Of a stretch of DNA of 64,000 nucleotides, positions 19,201 through 28,044 are shown one piece after another (position 1 is the first letter of the stretch; each line of letters opens with the position of its first letter). The notes under the pieces were generated by a model. The model saw nothing but the letters and a program-made list of their open reading frames with translations, made no database searches and was not told the DNA's origin. The stretch spans positions 733,522 to 797,521 of the forward strand of contig CAWKJU010000009.1 in the NCBI GenBank assembly GCA_963849955.1, written 5' to 3'. The position numbers were made by a program, and so were the translations under genes. Source of the DNA: CAWFGW01 sp963849955. GTDB lineage: Bacteria; Bacteroidota; Bacteroidia; Cytophagales; JAAEPT01.

Positions 19201-22200
19201 TGCCAATGTAGATAGCGTTCAATTAAATGGACAAATAAGCATTGCTACTGGGGCCAACTGGTTAAGTTCAGGCACTGGAACATTTTCTCCCAATGACACT
19301 ACTTTGACAGCTGTATATATACCAAGTTCTAGCGATACCGCAGCTGGTAATGTAACTATCACACTCGTATCTACAGGAAACGGCAACTGTAACCGGGTAT
19401 TAGATGACTTTGTTTTAAATTTCACAAAAGCACCTCGGGCTGATGCGGGACCTTCAACCACTATCTGTTCTGACAGCACAGGTGTTGCCTTAAATAGTAC
19501 TATCACTTCTTTTAGTTCGTTAGTGTGGCGAACAAGTGGAACAGGTGTATTTGGCCCCGACAGCACTTTTGCCAGACCTACTTATTATCCTTCAGAAGAA
19601 GACACTACTGCAGGAAGTGTTACTTTGTCAGTTTTTGTTAATGGCCAAGGTACCTGTAACTCTATTTCAGCCTCAACTGTTTTAAATCTTGCACCTGAAC
19701 ATCAAATACAAGTTTCCGATGATTTCACGGTATGTGAGGGAACACGACTTATTCCAATAGCCGCAACCTCACAAAACGCAACGGGGGGAAGTTGGTCAAC
19801 TACATCCGCTGGTAGGTTTACTCCGAGTGCATTTGATGCAGCATCAAACTTCGCTCCTTCTAATAGTAATACTGACAATACTATTATTCTTACATATACT
19901 ACTGACGATGGAGGTATTTGTCCGCCAAAATCTGAAAGTATTGAAGTCATTGTCACCCCTAAACCCACTGTGAACGCTGGTAATGATTTGATTCTATGTG
20001 CTGATGCAGAGTTTTTTAGAATGAGAGGTGCTGTAACCAATGCTACAGGTGGCACATGGTCAACCTCAGGTAATGGTACTTTTTTACCGAACGCTAATGC
20101 ATTAATTGTTGACTATGCCTTATCAGATGAGGATGTGTTAGAAGATTCACTTGTCTTTTCATTAAGCGCAACGGACACAAATAATTGTGCGACCATAACT
20201 GATGAGTTAATTGTAAACCTCACGCCTATTCCAACTATCAGCGCTGGTTCGGATATTAACGTATGTCCGGGTGTAGCCTTTATACCGCTTTCAGGTAATG
20301 TGACCGTAGCAGGTGGAGGAGTTTGGGAAACACTAGATGGTATGGGTACTTTTGTGGATTCATCTGACCTTTCTACACAATATATACCTGATCCTAGTGA
20401 ATCAGTTGAAGGTAATTCGATAACTATATCTTTAAACTCAACGGATAATGGTAATTGTCAAACTTATTTTGAAGATATCATTATTTCGTTTACTAACACT
20501 TCTTTTATTAATGCAACACCAGAAGATACGACCATTTGTACAACTGATTTTCCAATTCAATTGGGAAGTGAAGGTGCTCAAGGTGAATGGTCTACCTTAG
20601 GATCTGGCACATTCTTACCTAATAACAGAGCTGCAAATGCAGTATATCAACCTTCTTCAACTGACTCAATCAATGGCTCTGTAAAATTGTATCTAACCTC
20701 TATAAATAATGGAACGTGTCCAGCCATTCGTGATAGTTTAAGCTTATCATTTATTCCTGGACCAGTTGTGAATGCTGGACCAGATTTAACAATTTGTACA
20801 AACGAAAATACGGTAACACTTCAAGGTTCAAGCTTCAACACGAATTCTATCGTATGGTCTAGTAATGGTAAAGGAACATTCGATAATTTATCAAGCGCCA
20901 CCCCTACCTATACCTTATCACCACAAGACAAATCTCTTGGAGCAATCAACTTCAGTCTTATTTCTTTGGACAATGGTCAATGTTCTCAGCCTATTGACAG
21001 GATGAAAGTATCCGTATTACCAGGCCCAACCGTTGATCCAGGAAATGGTTTCACCCTTTGTGCTAACAGTTCCGAAATTCAATTAAGCGGTAGTTTCACA
21101 AATGCGACTGGAGCAACATGGACTGGAGGAGCAAACTCATTTTTACCAAGTAACACTAGTATGACTGCTCGTTATCAAATTCAACCCGCTGATACGGCTA
21201 ATGGTTCTGTAACATTAACGTTAACATCTCAAGGACACCCGAACTGTAATCCAAGTACAGCAAATGTGACCTTTAACTTCAAAAAATTCCCTATTGCTGA
21301 AGCGGGTATCGACCAGACTATCTGTGCTAACACTAATAGTATAACGCTGAAGGGTACTGCTAAAAATGCTGCAAATAGAAGATGGTCTGTTTTAAATGGT
21401 ACAGGTCAATTTAGTCCTTCAAATCAATTAGACAGCACAACTTATTTTATTAGTGCTGCAGACACCAGTAGAACTAGTTTGAAATTTTATTATACAGCAA
21501 CCCCTTCTAACTTATGTCCTCCTGTGAAAGACAGTCTTACTCTCTCAATTACTCCTTCACCAATAATTAGTGCAGGATTAAACATTGACGAATGTGAGAC
21601 AGTACCCACTATCACCCTCAACGGTAGTGCTAAAAACACCAGCTCAATCTTATGGATTAGCTCGGGAGCAGGATCTTTTAACCCCGATAATACCACACTA
21701 AACAGCCAATATCTACCAGATTCGATTGACTTAGTGAAAGGGGCTATCAACTTGGAGCTGAGAAGTACCGAGGCGAACTGTAATCCAGTATCTGATTTTG
21801 CAACAATCAACTTTGTGCGTTTTCCAGAAGCTATCGTTAATGCAGGTGTAGATATATCTGTTTGTTCTGATGCACCATCAATCCAGTTACAAGGTACAAT
21901 CCGATCTGCAGCTAAAGGTAAATGGTCTACTTCGGGAAGTGGAACCTTTATGCCTAATGATTCCACATTAAATGCAAAGTATATCCCTGTACCATCAGAC
22001 ACACTAGCTGGCTCGATACAAATTAGACTTACAGCTCAAGGTAATGATGAATGTGGGGAAGTTACTGACAGTATTACTTTAACATTTACCAGCGCTCCAA
22101 CAGCCAACTTAGGTGGTAACATTACAGTATGTAAAGACACCAACAGCATTCCGTTACGGGCTAGGCTAACTGTTTCATCTGGAGTTCAGTGGTCAACCTC

Positions 22201-24580
22201 AGGAAGCGGAATTTTCAGTGCGAGTCGTTTTGACACCGTTACTACCTATATCCCGTCAAAACAAGATAAAGATGCTGGTGTAATTGTAGTGTCAGCTTTA
22301 ACAACTGGAAATGGTACCTGTCAAGCAATAACCGAATCAATTACCATTAGAATGACTCCAATACCATCAATTGATGCTGGGGTTTCTCAACTAGTTTGTG
22401 AAACTATGGAAGATGTTTTTGTTAAAGGCTCCATCAAAGTAGCAACTCAAGGAGTTTGGTCTACAAGTGGAACCGGTACTTTCAATAATCCAATAAGCAA
22501 ACAAACTACTTATCAACCTAGTATTAATGACACTGAAAATGGGATGGTAATCTTAAAATTCACTACCACAGATAATGGGCAATGTAAACCTGTAGATGAC
22601 AGGGCTATTATCACATTTGAAGATGCCCCACTTGCCCTTGCTGGTGAAGATCAGACTATCTGTGAAGATTTTAAAAGTATAAACTTGAACTCAATAGTAG
22701 AAAATGAATCTTCCATTATCTGGAGTACATTAGGATCTGGATCATTCTCAATTACAGATGGCGAATCAACTACCTATTCCCTATCCAATTCAGATAAGTC
22801 GTTGACAACATTACCTATCATATTAACTGCAACAGGTAATGCTAACTGTGGACCAACTGCTGATACTGTAAATGTTTTCATTATTCCTTCACCGGAAGTT
22901 GAAGCACTGGCAGGTAACTTATGTCAGATCATGGATGGTGTATCCATTTCAGGCACTATTATCAATGCTTCTGGTGGTTTATGGTCAACAAATGGCACGG
23001 GGTCTTTCTCACCTAATTCAGCTACTATTAATGGTCACTATTACCCTTCTTTCGGAGATGCAAAAAATGGAATGGTAGATTTATTATTAACAAGCACTGG
23101 TAACGGTTTATGTCAACCCGTTAGCTCTGAAACCTTTGTAGATATATGGCCTCTTCCAATAGCAAACGCAGGGAAAGATCAGACGGTTTGTGTGGGTGCA
23201 GATGTAACACTTTCTGCAACAATAGAACCCAACATTTCTTATGAGTGGAGAATTAAAGGAGGCGGAATTATAGCAAATTCTCCGACTACTAAACATACTG
23301 TAACCACAAATACGATATTTGAACTTACAGCTATTCGTCAGGATGGATGTTCTTCCACAGATGAAATAACTGTCAATGTTTTCGAACTACCAACAATAGG
23401 TTTGGATACGCATTACTGTTACAATGATACTCTATTAATTACCGCTGATATTTCTAATATGCCTCTTGTACCTGGAAGTTTCCAATGGTTTAGAGATGGA
23501 GTAATTTTACAGGGTGAAAGAAGCACAAGTTATGTTGTACCTAGCCCTGGAAATTATTCACTAGCATTCTCTTATGCAGGCTGTAGTGTCGATTCCACTA
23601 CCTATGTGACTCCATTACCTCAGCTGGTGTCATTTGACGAAATCGGTTGTCGATTAGATTCCACAGTCATTAGAACGACCAATATCGCTGGTGCATCTTA
23701 TAGCTGGACAAACTTAGGGTCAACAGTCGCAACAGAAAACCCAGCTACTGTAGCAACACCACTTGATTCCTCGGTATTTAGTGTGGCTGTCACTGACTTA
23801 TTGGGATGTGTTAGTAGGGATAGTTTAAAAGTCTTTGGGGTTGAAAAACCAATTGTAAACTTACTTGACTCTTCTGGTTGTGATGAAGACTTAATTCCAC
23901 TTGATGCTGAACCATTGAATATCGATTCATTAGTAGATTATCAATTAGTTTATTCATGGTTTATGAATAATCAAGCAATTGCTGATACTAACAGTGCAAT
24001 AATTGCCTCACAAACCGGAATATACAAAGCAAGTGTATCAATTGGCCAATGTGTTACTGTTGATTCTTCAATCATTCAAATTAATGCTTCCCCAGTAGTG
24101 GACTTACCTGAATTGATAGAAATCTGTATCATAAAAAATCAATTACAAGAAGTAGATGCAGGAGTCAGCTCATCCTATTTGTGGTCGACAGGAGATACAA
24201 CTCAAAAAATAACGGTTGAACAAACAGGCTTATACTATGTTACAGTAACTAATGAGTTTAATTGTATTACCACTGATTCCGTATTTGTTGAAGAAGTATG
24301 TCCACCTGAAATATTTGTACCTAAGGCATTTGTTCCTGGAACATCTAATCCTGATCAATTCTTTGACATCTTTGGACATGACTTTATCAATTTCAAAATG
24401 ACAATTTATAACAGGTGGGGTGAAGTAATCTATTATACAGAGGATCCAAAACAGCCGTGGGACGGTTATTATGGTGGTGAGTTAATGCCTGTAGGGGTAT
24501 ATCCTTGGGTAATTGACTTTCAAGATCTGAATGGTGTACAACAACCTACATTAGAAGGTAGTGTAACTATTGTTCGCTAG
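13256..24580 (+). CDS. Giant repetitive surface protein with T9SS type B (gliding motility-associated) sorting domain
   Basis: About 3,774 residues, a secreted filamentous adhesin-like protein. ATG 13256 gives a classic signal peptide (MSAKGGIIALTFLFSFLSV); the frame stays open upstream to GTG 13199, but that lies in the promoter. The first ~450 residues form a unique beta-rich head with Cys-containing loops. Then follow about 32 modules of ~88 residues, and after them several PKD/Ig-like domains (Cys-poor, SYxW motifs). The C-terminus (from about EIFVPKAFVPG to GSVTIVR) is the CHU_C-type domain with the IYNRWGEVIYY motif that directs export by T9SS and surface attachment without the type A tail. 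Divergent from a PorP/SprF gene, it is comparable in design to SprB. The ligand is unknown. Confidence 0.9.
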   Translation: MSAKGGIIALTFLFSFLSVYSEGTKEIYPNSNNVTRMVLRRDWDYTNFARYNAAETQRLNFTICNNGEIAYFGFNGAENSNVKMRVRRASDGAVVFAERNLPTSGEGYIQDYNRAVAGPREIVGAATGYDAFQINGLAPDDYYIEFNTNDNDFEFRYFDITVATAANSPIPGRVWSQEWLLTTRSFNNPFLGELYIYSDDGIVTSVDFNGIRPYVFNISANPTGVKTTGDFNEDRQSVGGRQTYPQYKIFLNPPDENCYPSGEFGQITGDITVSGCGLDKCINIPVDQPGRVLILLNLNGQAGYQANSADIQFDTTISPDNFCIPWDTRDNFGNLIPEGQNVNLQIDYLNGITHLPMFDVESHPNGYSVGLVRPLAPQVPVKPFLFWDDVNIVSQGGVQGTSNFSGCNSPSCHNWFFTNGFNNNLPDYGNLNTINTWWYANIINKNTDYVVTNATVDADVRILGRGEDGGNDTTTCRNSGAFQLAGNVSEAPSATWTTNGSGTFSNVNDLSATYTPSDEDYNNGSVRLTLTSDPFGECPTDSDFMILNLDPGPSLSIGPGADLCESNSNVNLQSSFSNADGIRWLGGNGTFIPNRRRPNVTYNPTPEEIASGEITLILSTNNVTNVCPNITDSVTFNFQEAPVVTPGTTPDTICASTAFIQLSGTIENAGGGSWLGGNGNFVPSRDSLNAQYFPTNNEKNSGSLTLTLSSRLETGGCQPVTEDITLTFKSPSSVTVNSPTIQTCASTDTIPLSATVTGAATITWSGGNGSYIPSNTIANPSYLVHPDDTTAGSIMIFVETDGNDGCSIVKDSILVQFSSPPVAKVDADNQLVCANNARIELAGAFSNSSGVRWVGQGGTFSPSEDSLVTTYIPSQAEIDANFTFLTLTTTGNGFCEPASDVQNVIISPAPTADAQGPYTVCKNNPTIQVSGTSQNSTGMYWSSSEGSFSDSASFNTIFTATQNQVDLGLPITLTFTATQDPVCAPVSDNATVTFTPSPTVDAGPTQTICANNSTVQLNGSFTRASQVTWSGGNGSYSNMNATGSTYQPTQAEIDAGEIKLFLSTSGGIGNCINVTDSVMIAITPAPTVEAGPNQTVCENNARVTLNGTVTNASGGIWSGGDRNVGSTVTTLTNAKYSPSNQEKNNGVVKLYLESTGNGNCNPVQDSIEITITPQPEITNFSNVLVCADAPSVTFNPNLSVATGVIWSGGQGTYSPNNTTLNTTYSPSITEVNNGFVNLKLTTTGNGLCKAEDFSRKITISKAPIVSAGSNQTICGDENSVQLNGTVSNAGGGRWTTLGSGSFSSQTNLNATYQPSNLDKQNGLVKLVLTTTGNGLCNALSDTMQIAFSEIPVANAGNNRTLCANEFPITLNASGSIGSWVGGNGSFSPNRNTLNATYTPTVAEVNTGSVILTYESNVSGVCPQVSDDVKFNLKEGPIVDAGPDITICGNLEPFTLTATIQNAGNGFWNTSGTGQFSPSAANATLTYLPSPSDTSLTDTTKIIFYVGTVGNGGCPSSEDSLMVSFVPAPILNAGADQTLCADGNGITLNGSLVNITTVSWSGGNGGVFTPNNTINTTYSPTPSDLNQTNLTFVVTSPATAICPAESDTTVISLVQGPTNDAGPNTIICADSSFIRLQASITGANTGLWTTSGTGTFSPTATDTVTRYYPSLVDTAAGQVILYFNTNGSGICEDVQDSLILTLSNAPIVFAGNDTTICSDSDPIPLNGQSNGVSSGFIWTTSGTGTFSDNTSLLSSYTLSQDDIDNAIVTLTLQTTGSGDCNEVSHSFNILMTPQPEISASLNQTKCIIDPSVTVSASITEATGVHWSSLTNGTFTDSLALTTDYFFSSQDTINGFATLIATSTGNGQCKTYTDTTQIQFQNLPIVSAGSDVEICGDAASVPISGTVSGAASGTWSSSGSGIFTPNFATLTTNYQVTSEDTTNGSVALILTSTGSGVCPDVSDSLIVTITDVPTVNAGNDTTVCANVDSVQLNGQISIATGANWLSSGTGTFSPNDTTLTAVYIPSSSDTAAGNVTITLVSTGNGNCNRVLDDFVLNFTKAPRADAGPSTTICSDSTGVALNSTITSFSSLVWRTSGTGVFGPDSTFARPTYYPSEEDTTAGSVTLSVFVNGQGTCNSISASTVLNLAPEHQIQVSDDFTVCEGTRLIPIAATSQNATGGSWSTTSAGRFTPSAFDAASNFAPSNSNTDNTIILTYTTDDGGICPPKSESIEVIVTPKPTVNAGNDLILCADAEFFRMRGAVTNATGGTWSTSGNGTFLPNANALIVDYALSDEDVLEDSLVFSLSATDTNNCATITDELIVNLTPIPTISAGSDINVCPGVAFIPLSGNVTVAGGGVWETLDGMGTFVDSSDLSTQYIPDPSESVEGNSITISLNSTDNGNCQTYFEDIIISFTNTSFINATPEDTTICTTDFPIQLGSEGAQGEWSTLGSGTFLPNNRAANAVYQPSSTDSINGSVKLYLTSINNGTCPAIRDSLSLSFIPGPVVNAGPDLTICTNENTVTLQGSSFNTNSIVWSSNGKGTFDNLSSATPTYTLSPQDKSLGAINFSLISLDNGQCSQPIDRMKVSVLPGPTVDPGNGFTLCANSSEIQLSGSFTNATGATWTGGANSFLPSNTSMTARYQIQPADTANGSVTLTLTSQGHPNCNPSTANVTFNFKKFPIAEAGIDQTICANTNSITLKGTAKNAANRRWSVLNGTGQFSPSNQLDSTTYFISAADTSRTSLKFYYTATPSNLCPPVKDSLTLSITPSPIISAGLNIDECETVPTITLNGSAKNTSSILWISSGAGSFNPDNTTLNSQYLPDSIDLVKGAINLELRSTEANCNPVSDFATINFVRFPEAIVNAGVDISVCSDAPSIQLQGTIRSAAKGKWSTSGSGTFMPNDSTLNAKYIPVPSDTLAGSIQIRLTAQGNDECGEVTDSITLTFTSAPTANLGGNITVCKDTNSIPLRARLTVSSGVQWSTSGSGIFSASRFDTVTTYIPSKQDKDAGVIVVSALTTGNGTCQAITESITIRMTPIPSIDAGVSQLVCETMEDVFVKGSIKVATQGVWSTSGTGTFNNPISKQTTYQPSINDTENGMVILKFTTTDNGQCKPVDDRAIITFEDAPLALAGEDQTICEDFKSINLNSIVENESSIIWSTLGSGSFSITDGESTTYSLSNSDKSLTTLPIILTATGNANCGPTADTVNVFIIPSPEVEALAGNLCQIMDGVSISGTIINASGGLWSTNGTGSFSPNSATINGHYYPSFGDAKNGMVDLLLTSTGNGLCQPVSSETFVDIWPLPIANAGKDQTVCVGADVTLSATIEPNISYEWRIKGGGIIANSPTTKHTVTTNTIFELTAIRQDGCSSTDEITVNVFELPTIGLDTHYCYNDTLLITADISNMPLVPGSFQWFRDGVILQGERSTSYVVPSPGNYSLAFSYAGCSVDSTTYVTPLPQLVSFDEIGCRLDSTVIRTTNIAGASYSWTNLGSTVATENPATVATPLDSSVFSVAVTDLLGCVSRDSLKVFGVEKPIVNLLDSSGCDEDLIPLDAEPLNIDSLVDYQLVYSWFMNNQAIADTNSAIIASQTGIYKASVSIGQCVTVDSSIIQINASPVVDLPELIEICIIKNQLQEVDAGVSSSYLWSTGDTTQKITVEQTGLYYVTVTNEFNCITTDSVFVEEVCPPEIFVPKAFVPGTSNPDQFFDIFGHDFINFKMTIYNRWGEVIYYTEDPKQPWDGYYGGELMPVGVYPWVIDFQDLNGVQQPTLEGSVTIVR
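14660..23180 (+). repeat. Array of ~32 protein modules of ~88 residues (~266 bp)
   Basis: Each module shows, in order: a Cys near the start (TIC, TVC, TLC), an L-G/hydrophobic strand, a conserved Trp, a G-S/T-G-x-F motif often followed by SP, an x-Y-x-P-S turn, D-x-x-x-G, a V-x-L-x-L strand, and a second Cys in TGNGxC. The first-Cys codons run from 14681 (module 1) to 22922 (module 32), a mean step of ~266 bp. Modules are diverged at DNA level, so the array is old and not simply slipping. The two Cys per module suggest one disulfide each. Confidence 0.85.
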
Positions 24581-24622
24581 ACAGGGTCATATTTCTTAAC
24601 TTAGAATTAAATTTATAATGCC

Positions 24623-26449
24623 ATGCGCCATATAGTATTTATTCTGATTTTATTTTTAACCCTAAGTAAGCTTACATATAGTCAAACTACCTTAAAACCA
24701 AGTAACTCAATTACTCCATGTATAGGTCAAACAACTAAAGCATGGTTTACTACGAGTTATTCATACGACTCACTTCAATGGATAAACAATTCAAATCAGG
24801 TAATATCAAAACAAGACACCTTGTTAATTACCCCCGCATTAATCCCCACAACTACCCTTTATTATTTTGATTTGAAACTGTATGTCAGTGGTACAGCTTA
24901 TACCTCTCGTTTATTTGTGGTTCCATTTAAAGGTTTTGAATTTTCTATTAATGATAATACTGAGATATGTAATAATGACTCCTTGATTATAAAAATCAAC
25001 AACCCAAATAATGAAAACTTAAAATATAAATGGTTTTCAAACGTACCTAGCTTTGTACCACCCACCTCTACCACTCTGCAAGTCAAAGTCTCTAAACAAG
25101 GGAAGTACTGGGTTCGAGCTACCAACCAAACTGAAACTTGTAGTTTGGTTGACACAATGCTTTTAGACGTATTTAACCAACCTGTCGCGTTGGGAAATGA
25201 TAAAGAACTTTGTGAAGGTCAGGTAGTCACTCTTAAAAATCTCAACCCTGAATCACCTAATACAACACATCTATGGAACTATAACGGAAAGACAACCACC
25301 ACTCCTACCTTATCACCTACCGAGTCGGGCGTTTATACTTTAACTACTACAGTGAGTCCTGTAAATTGTTCGTTTAGCGACAGTGTTAGAGTTACTTTTA
25401 GTCCATTGCCAAAAGTGGATTTGACCTTGCCAGCGATGCTTTGTAAAGGAGAAACGTTTATTATCAAAAACACATTGCAAAACCCATCATCCTTGTCTTA
25501 TACCACACTTTGGGAAAGTGATACCGATTTACCGCCAATCGATCCAAATCGAGAAACCATAGATGTATCCAAAGCAGGAAAATATAAACTTACACTCAAC
25601 ACAGGGAGTTGTTCTGTTAGTGACACGACTTCGCTCCGAACACTTAATATGGAAGTAGACTTAGGAAAAAACATACCAGATACCTGTACAAATAGTGGTG
25701 TTACACTATATAACCTTAAAGCTAATACAGAACCTAATACTACTTTCTATTTATGGAAAACCCCTCAAGGTAATTTCCTTAAAAAAAGTATTGTAGCACA
25801 AGAAGCTGGTCAATATTACTTAACTGTCACCAGTGATATTCCCCAGTGTGAAGTGAAAGACTCTGTTTACATAGGTGTTAGCGCAGCCCCAACTTTTGAC
25901 TTAGGGGATGATATTGTCGCAGAAAATAGTTTTGTTGTATATGATGGGACTTTTTCTAACCGCTTCAAAGAAGCTGATTATTCGTTTATATGGAAAGACG
26001 TTATTAAAGATTCCATCTATTCAACAAAGGCAAATCTAATCTTAGAAAAACAAGGAAAACACACCTTAACACTTATTCTAACAAATAAAGTAAGTCAATG
26101 CGTTTCAAGTGACAACTTCACTATTATTATACCTGAAGAACCCATAGTGGCTTCGCATGTCATATTTATTCCTAGTGCATTTTCTCCGAGTTCTACCGAT
26201 AGTGAAAACAGCCGAATGAAAATTTTAGGACCTGATATTGCGAAAGAAGACTTTAAGCTAGAAATTTATAACCGCTGGGGACAAATTATCTTTGAGACAT
26301 CAGATTATGAATTAATGAGTACTCAAGGATGGGATGGTAATGGAAAAAATATTGAGGCTCAAAATACGACATACACTTACACCGCTGTTGGTAAATTCAT
26401 TGATGGTGAGTTATTTAAAGAAATAGGTACGATTACATTAATACGCTAA
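24623..26449 (+). CDS. Secreted protein with PKD/Ig-like repeats and T9SS type B sorting domain
   Basis: A 608-residue T9SS cargo protein. The N-terminus is a signal peptide (MRHIVFILILFLTLSKLTYS). The middle has about five Ig/PKD-like repeats of ~75-80 residues, each with a paired Cys pattern (EICNNDS, ELCEGQ, MLCKGE, DTCTNSG) and an aromatic x-W strand (YKWFSN, HLWNYN). The C-terminal ~95 residues, starting near VIFIPSAFSPSS, contain IYNRWGQIIFE and end GTITLIR, a complete CHU_C-like type B sorting domain. It lies 42 bp after the giant protein gene, so the two are probably cotranscribed and share the PorP/SprF partner. It may be an assembly subunit or second adhesin. Confidence 0.85.
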   Translation: MRHIVFILILFLTLSKLTYSQTTLKPSNSITPCIGQTTKAWFTTSYSYDSLQWINNSNQVISKQDTLLITPALIPTTTLYYFDLKLYVSGTAYTSRLFVVPFKGFEFSINDNTEICNNDSLIIKINNPNNENLKYKWFSNVPSFVPPTSTTLQVKVSKQGKYWVRATNQTETCSLVDTMLLDVFNQPVALGNDKELCEGQVVTLKNLNPESPNTTHLWNYNGKTTTTPTLSPTESGVYTLTTTVSPVNCSFSDSVRVTFSPLPKVDLTLPAMLCKGETFIIKNTLQNPSSLSYTTLWESDTDLPPIDPNRETIDVSKAGKYKLTLNTGSCSVSDTTSLRTLNMEVDLGKNIPDTCTNSGVTLYNLKANTEPNTTFYLWKTPQGNFLKKSIVAQEAGQYYLTVTSDIPQCEVKDSVYIGVSAAPTFDLGDDIVAENSFVVYDGTFSNRFKEADYSFIWKDVIKDSIYSTKANLILEKQGKHTLTLILTNKVSQCVSSDNFTIIIPEEPIVASHVIFIPSAFSPSSTDSENSRMKILGPDIAKEDFKLEIYNRWGQIIFETSDYELMSTQGWDGNGKNIEAQNTTYTYTAVGKFIDGELFKEIGTITLIR

Positions 26450-26463
26450 CATTTACCCTTCAC

Positions 26464-27012
26464 ATGGAAGAAAAAAACCCCTGGAAAAAGCTTAATAGTA
26501 AATCCATCTATGAAAATGATTGGATTGATGTTCGGGAAGACCAAATTATTAACCCGGCTGGTAAAAATGGCATTTACGGGGTAGTAAGTTTTAAAAATTT
26601 TGCGATTGGAATTATCCCTATAGATCAGGAATTAAACACTTACATTGTAGGACAATACCGCTATCCATTAGATATATATTCGTGGGAAATACCAATGGGA
26701 GGCGGTTTAAAAAACTATACCCCTTTAGAGTCTGCAAAGAGAGAATTAGAAGAAGAAACTGGTTTGACCGCTAAAAAATGGGAAAACATAATGAAGATTC
26801 ACACTTCTAATTCTGTCACAGATGAGGAAGGCTACGTTTTTATAGCAACTGATTTAAAACAGGGTAATGCTATGCCAGATGAAACAGAAGAATTAAAAAT
26901 CCGGAAATTGCCTCTTAGGGAAGTCTATCAAATGGTTATGCGCTCAGAAATTACTGATGCCATATCTATAGCTGGTATATTAAAAGCTTCAATTATATAT
27001 AAATTAATCTAA
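26464..27012 (+). CDS. Nudix hydrolase (ADP-ribose pyrophosphatase-like)
   Basis: A 182-residue Nudix protein. The catalytic box is seen in GGGLKNYTPLESAKRELEEE (residues about 79-98), with the metal-binding REL-x-EE-x-G core intact but the usual upstream Gly-Glu replaced by Asn-Tyr. The VGQYRYPLDIYSWEIPMG strand before it is typical of ADP-ribose/ADP-sugar pyrophosphatases, which cleave nucleoside diphosphate sugars into AMP and sugar phosphate. It starts 14 bp after the T9SS cargo gene and overlaps the convergent epimerase by 9 bp. A cytoplasmic house-cleaning role is likely. Confidence 0.85.
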   Translation: MEEKNPWKKLNSKSIYENDWIDVREDQIINPAGKNGIYGVVSFKNFAIGIIPIDQELNTYIVGQYRYPLDIYSWEIPMGGGLKNYTPLESAKRELEEETGLTAKKWENIMKIHTSNSVTDEEGYVFIATDLKQGNAMPDETEELKIRKLPLREVYQMVMRSEITDAISIAGILKASIIYKLI

Positions 27013-28044
27013 GAAGTAACCTTTGTACCACTCATAAAATTTTTTAATTCCTTCTGGCACACTCGTTTTAGATTTATACCCTACTGCTGTTTCAAGTTTG
27101 GAGGTATCAGCATACGTCTTAGGTACATCACCTGGCTGAAGCGGTTTAAAATCAATCTTGGCCTTACAACCAATATTTTTCTCTATTTCATGGACAAAAT
27201 CCATCAAAGGTACTGGTGAACCATTGCCAATATTATAAATAGAGTAAGGTGCTGAACTAAAATCTGATGGTAAAATTTCTTCTGAAGTTCCTTTAGGTAC
27301 ATGGGGAATTAGTCTAGTTACGCCATCAACAATATCCTCAACATAGGTAAAGTCTCTTAGCATTTCGCCATGATTAAACACCTCAATAGATTTCCCTTCT
27401 AACATTGCCTTTGTAAAAAGAAACAAAGCCATGTCTGGTCTACCCCAAGGTCCATAGACAGTAAAAAACCGTAGACCAGAGGTTGGTATACCATACAAAT
27501 ACGAATAAGTATGTGCCATCATTTCATTCGCTTTCTTAGAGGCTGCATATAATGAAATAGGATGTTCAGTTGCATGTGATTCTTTAAACGGAATTTGTGA
27601 ATTTAAGCCATAAACTGAAGAACTTGAAGCATATAAAAGATGCTTCACTTTTGTATTTCTACACCCTTCCAATACATTTAAAAATCCATCAACGTTATTT
27701 TTCTCGTAGGTATAGGGGTTTTCGATTGAATACCTCACTCCTGCTTGAGCTGCTAGATTAACCACATAATCAAATTGCTCTAATTCAAACAATTGATGTA
27801 GGTTACTTCGATCGGTTAAGTCTAATTTAATAAATGTATAGTTTGATGTAGGTGAAACTGAACTATTATAAGTTAAACTATCACGATTAACACCATACTG
27901 TTTTAACCTATCATACTTTAGATCCACAGAATAGTATTCATTCATATTATCTATAGAAACAACCTTAAAACCTTCTGAAAGCAATCGTTTGGTCAAATGA
28001 AACCCTATAAAACCAGCCCCACCAGTAATTAAAATTTTACTCAT
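27004..28044 (-). CDS. NAD-dependent epimerase, UDP-glucuronate 4-epimerase-like
   Basis: A 346-residue extended SDR resembling CapI-type UDP-glucuronate 4-epimerases. It has GGAGFIGFHL at the N-terminus (NAD binding), the SSSSVYG strand, the complete YAASKKANE catalytic pair, and the RFFTVYGPWGRPDMALF segment characteristic of this group. It supplies UDP-galacturonate, a common capsule or exopolysaccharide precursor, in the cytoplasm. Its start overlaps the stop of the tyrosine kinase gene (ATGA), so it is the last gene of the export operon. Confidence 0.88.
   Translation of the reverse strand: MSKILITGGAGFIGFHLTKRLLSEGFKVVSIDNMNEYYSVDLKYDRLKQYGVNRDSLTYNSSVSPTSNYTFIKLDLTDRSNLHQLFELEQFDYVVNLAAQAGVRYSIENPYTYEKNNVDGFLNVLEGCRNTKVKHLLYASSSSVYGLNSQIPFKESHATEHPISLYAASKKANEMMAHTYSYLYGIPTSGLRFFTVYGPWGRPDMALFLFTKAMLEGKSIEVFNHGEMLRDFTYVEDIVDGVTRLIPHVPKGTSEEILPSDFSSAPYSIYNIGNGSPVPLMDFVHEIEKNIGCKAKIDFKPLQPGDVPKTYADTSKLETAVGYKSKTSVPEGIKKFYEWYKGYFLD

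Noticed and set aside
21490..22002. 170-codon antisense frame (minus) inside the giant adhesin gene
   Set aside because: Repetitive composition of the sense modules leaves long antisense frames; the product has no recognisable features.
14660..23180. Regular ~266 bp periodicity as a CRISPR or DNA satellite array
   Set aside because: Units are diverged DNA within one open frame and conserved only as protein modules; there are no short identical repeats with spacers.
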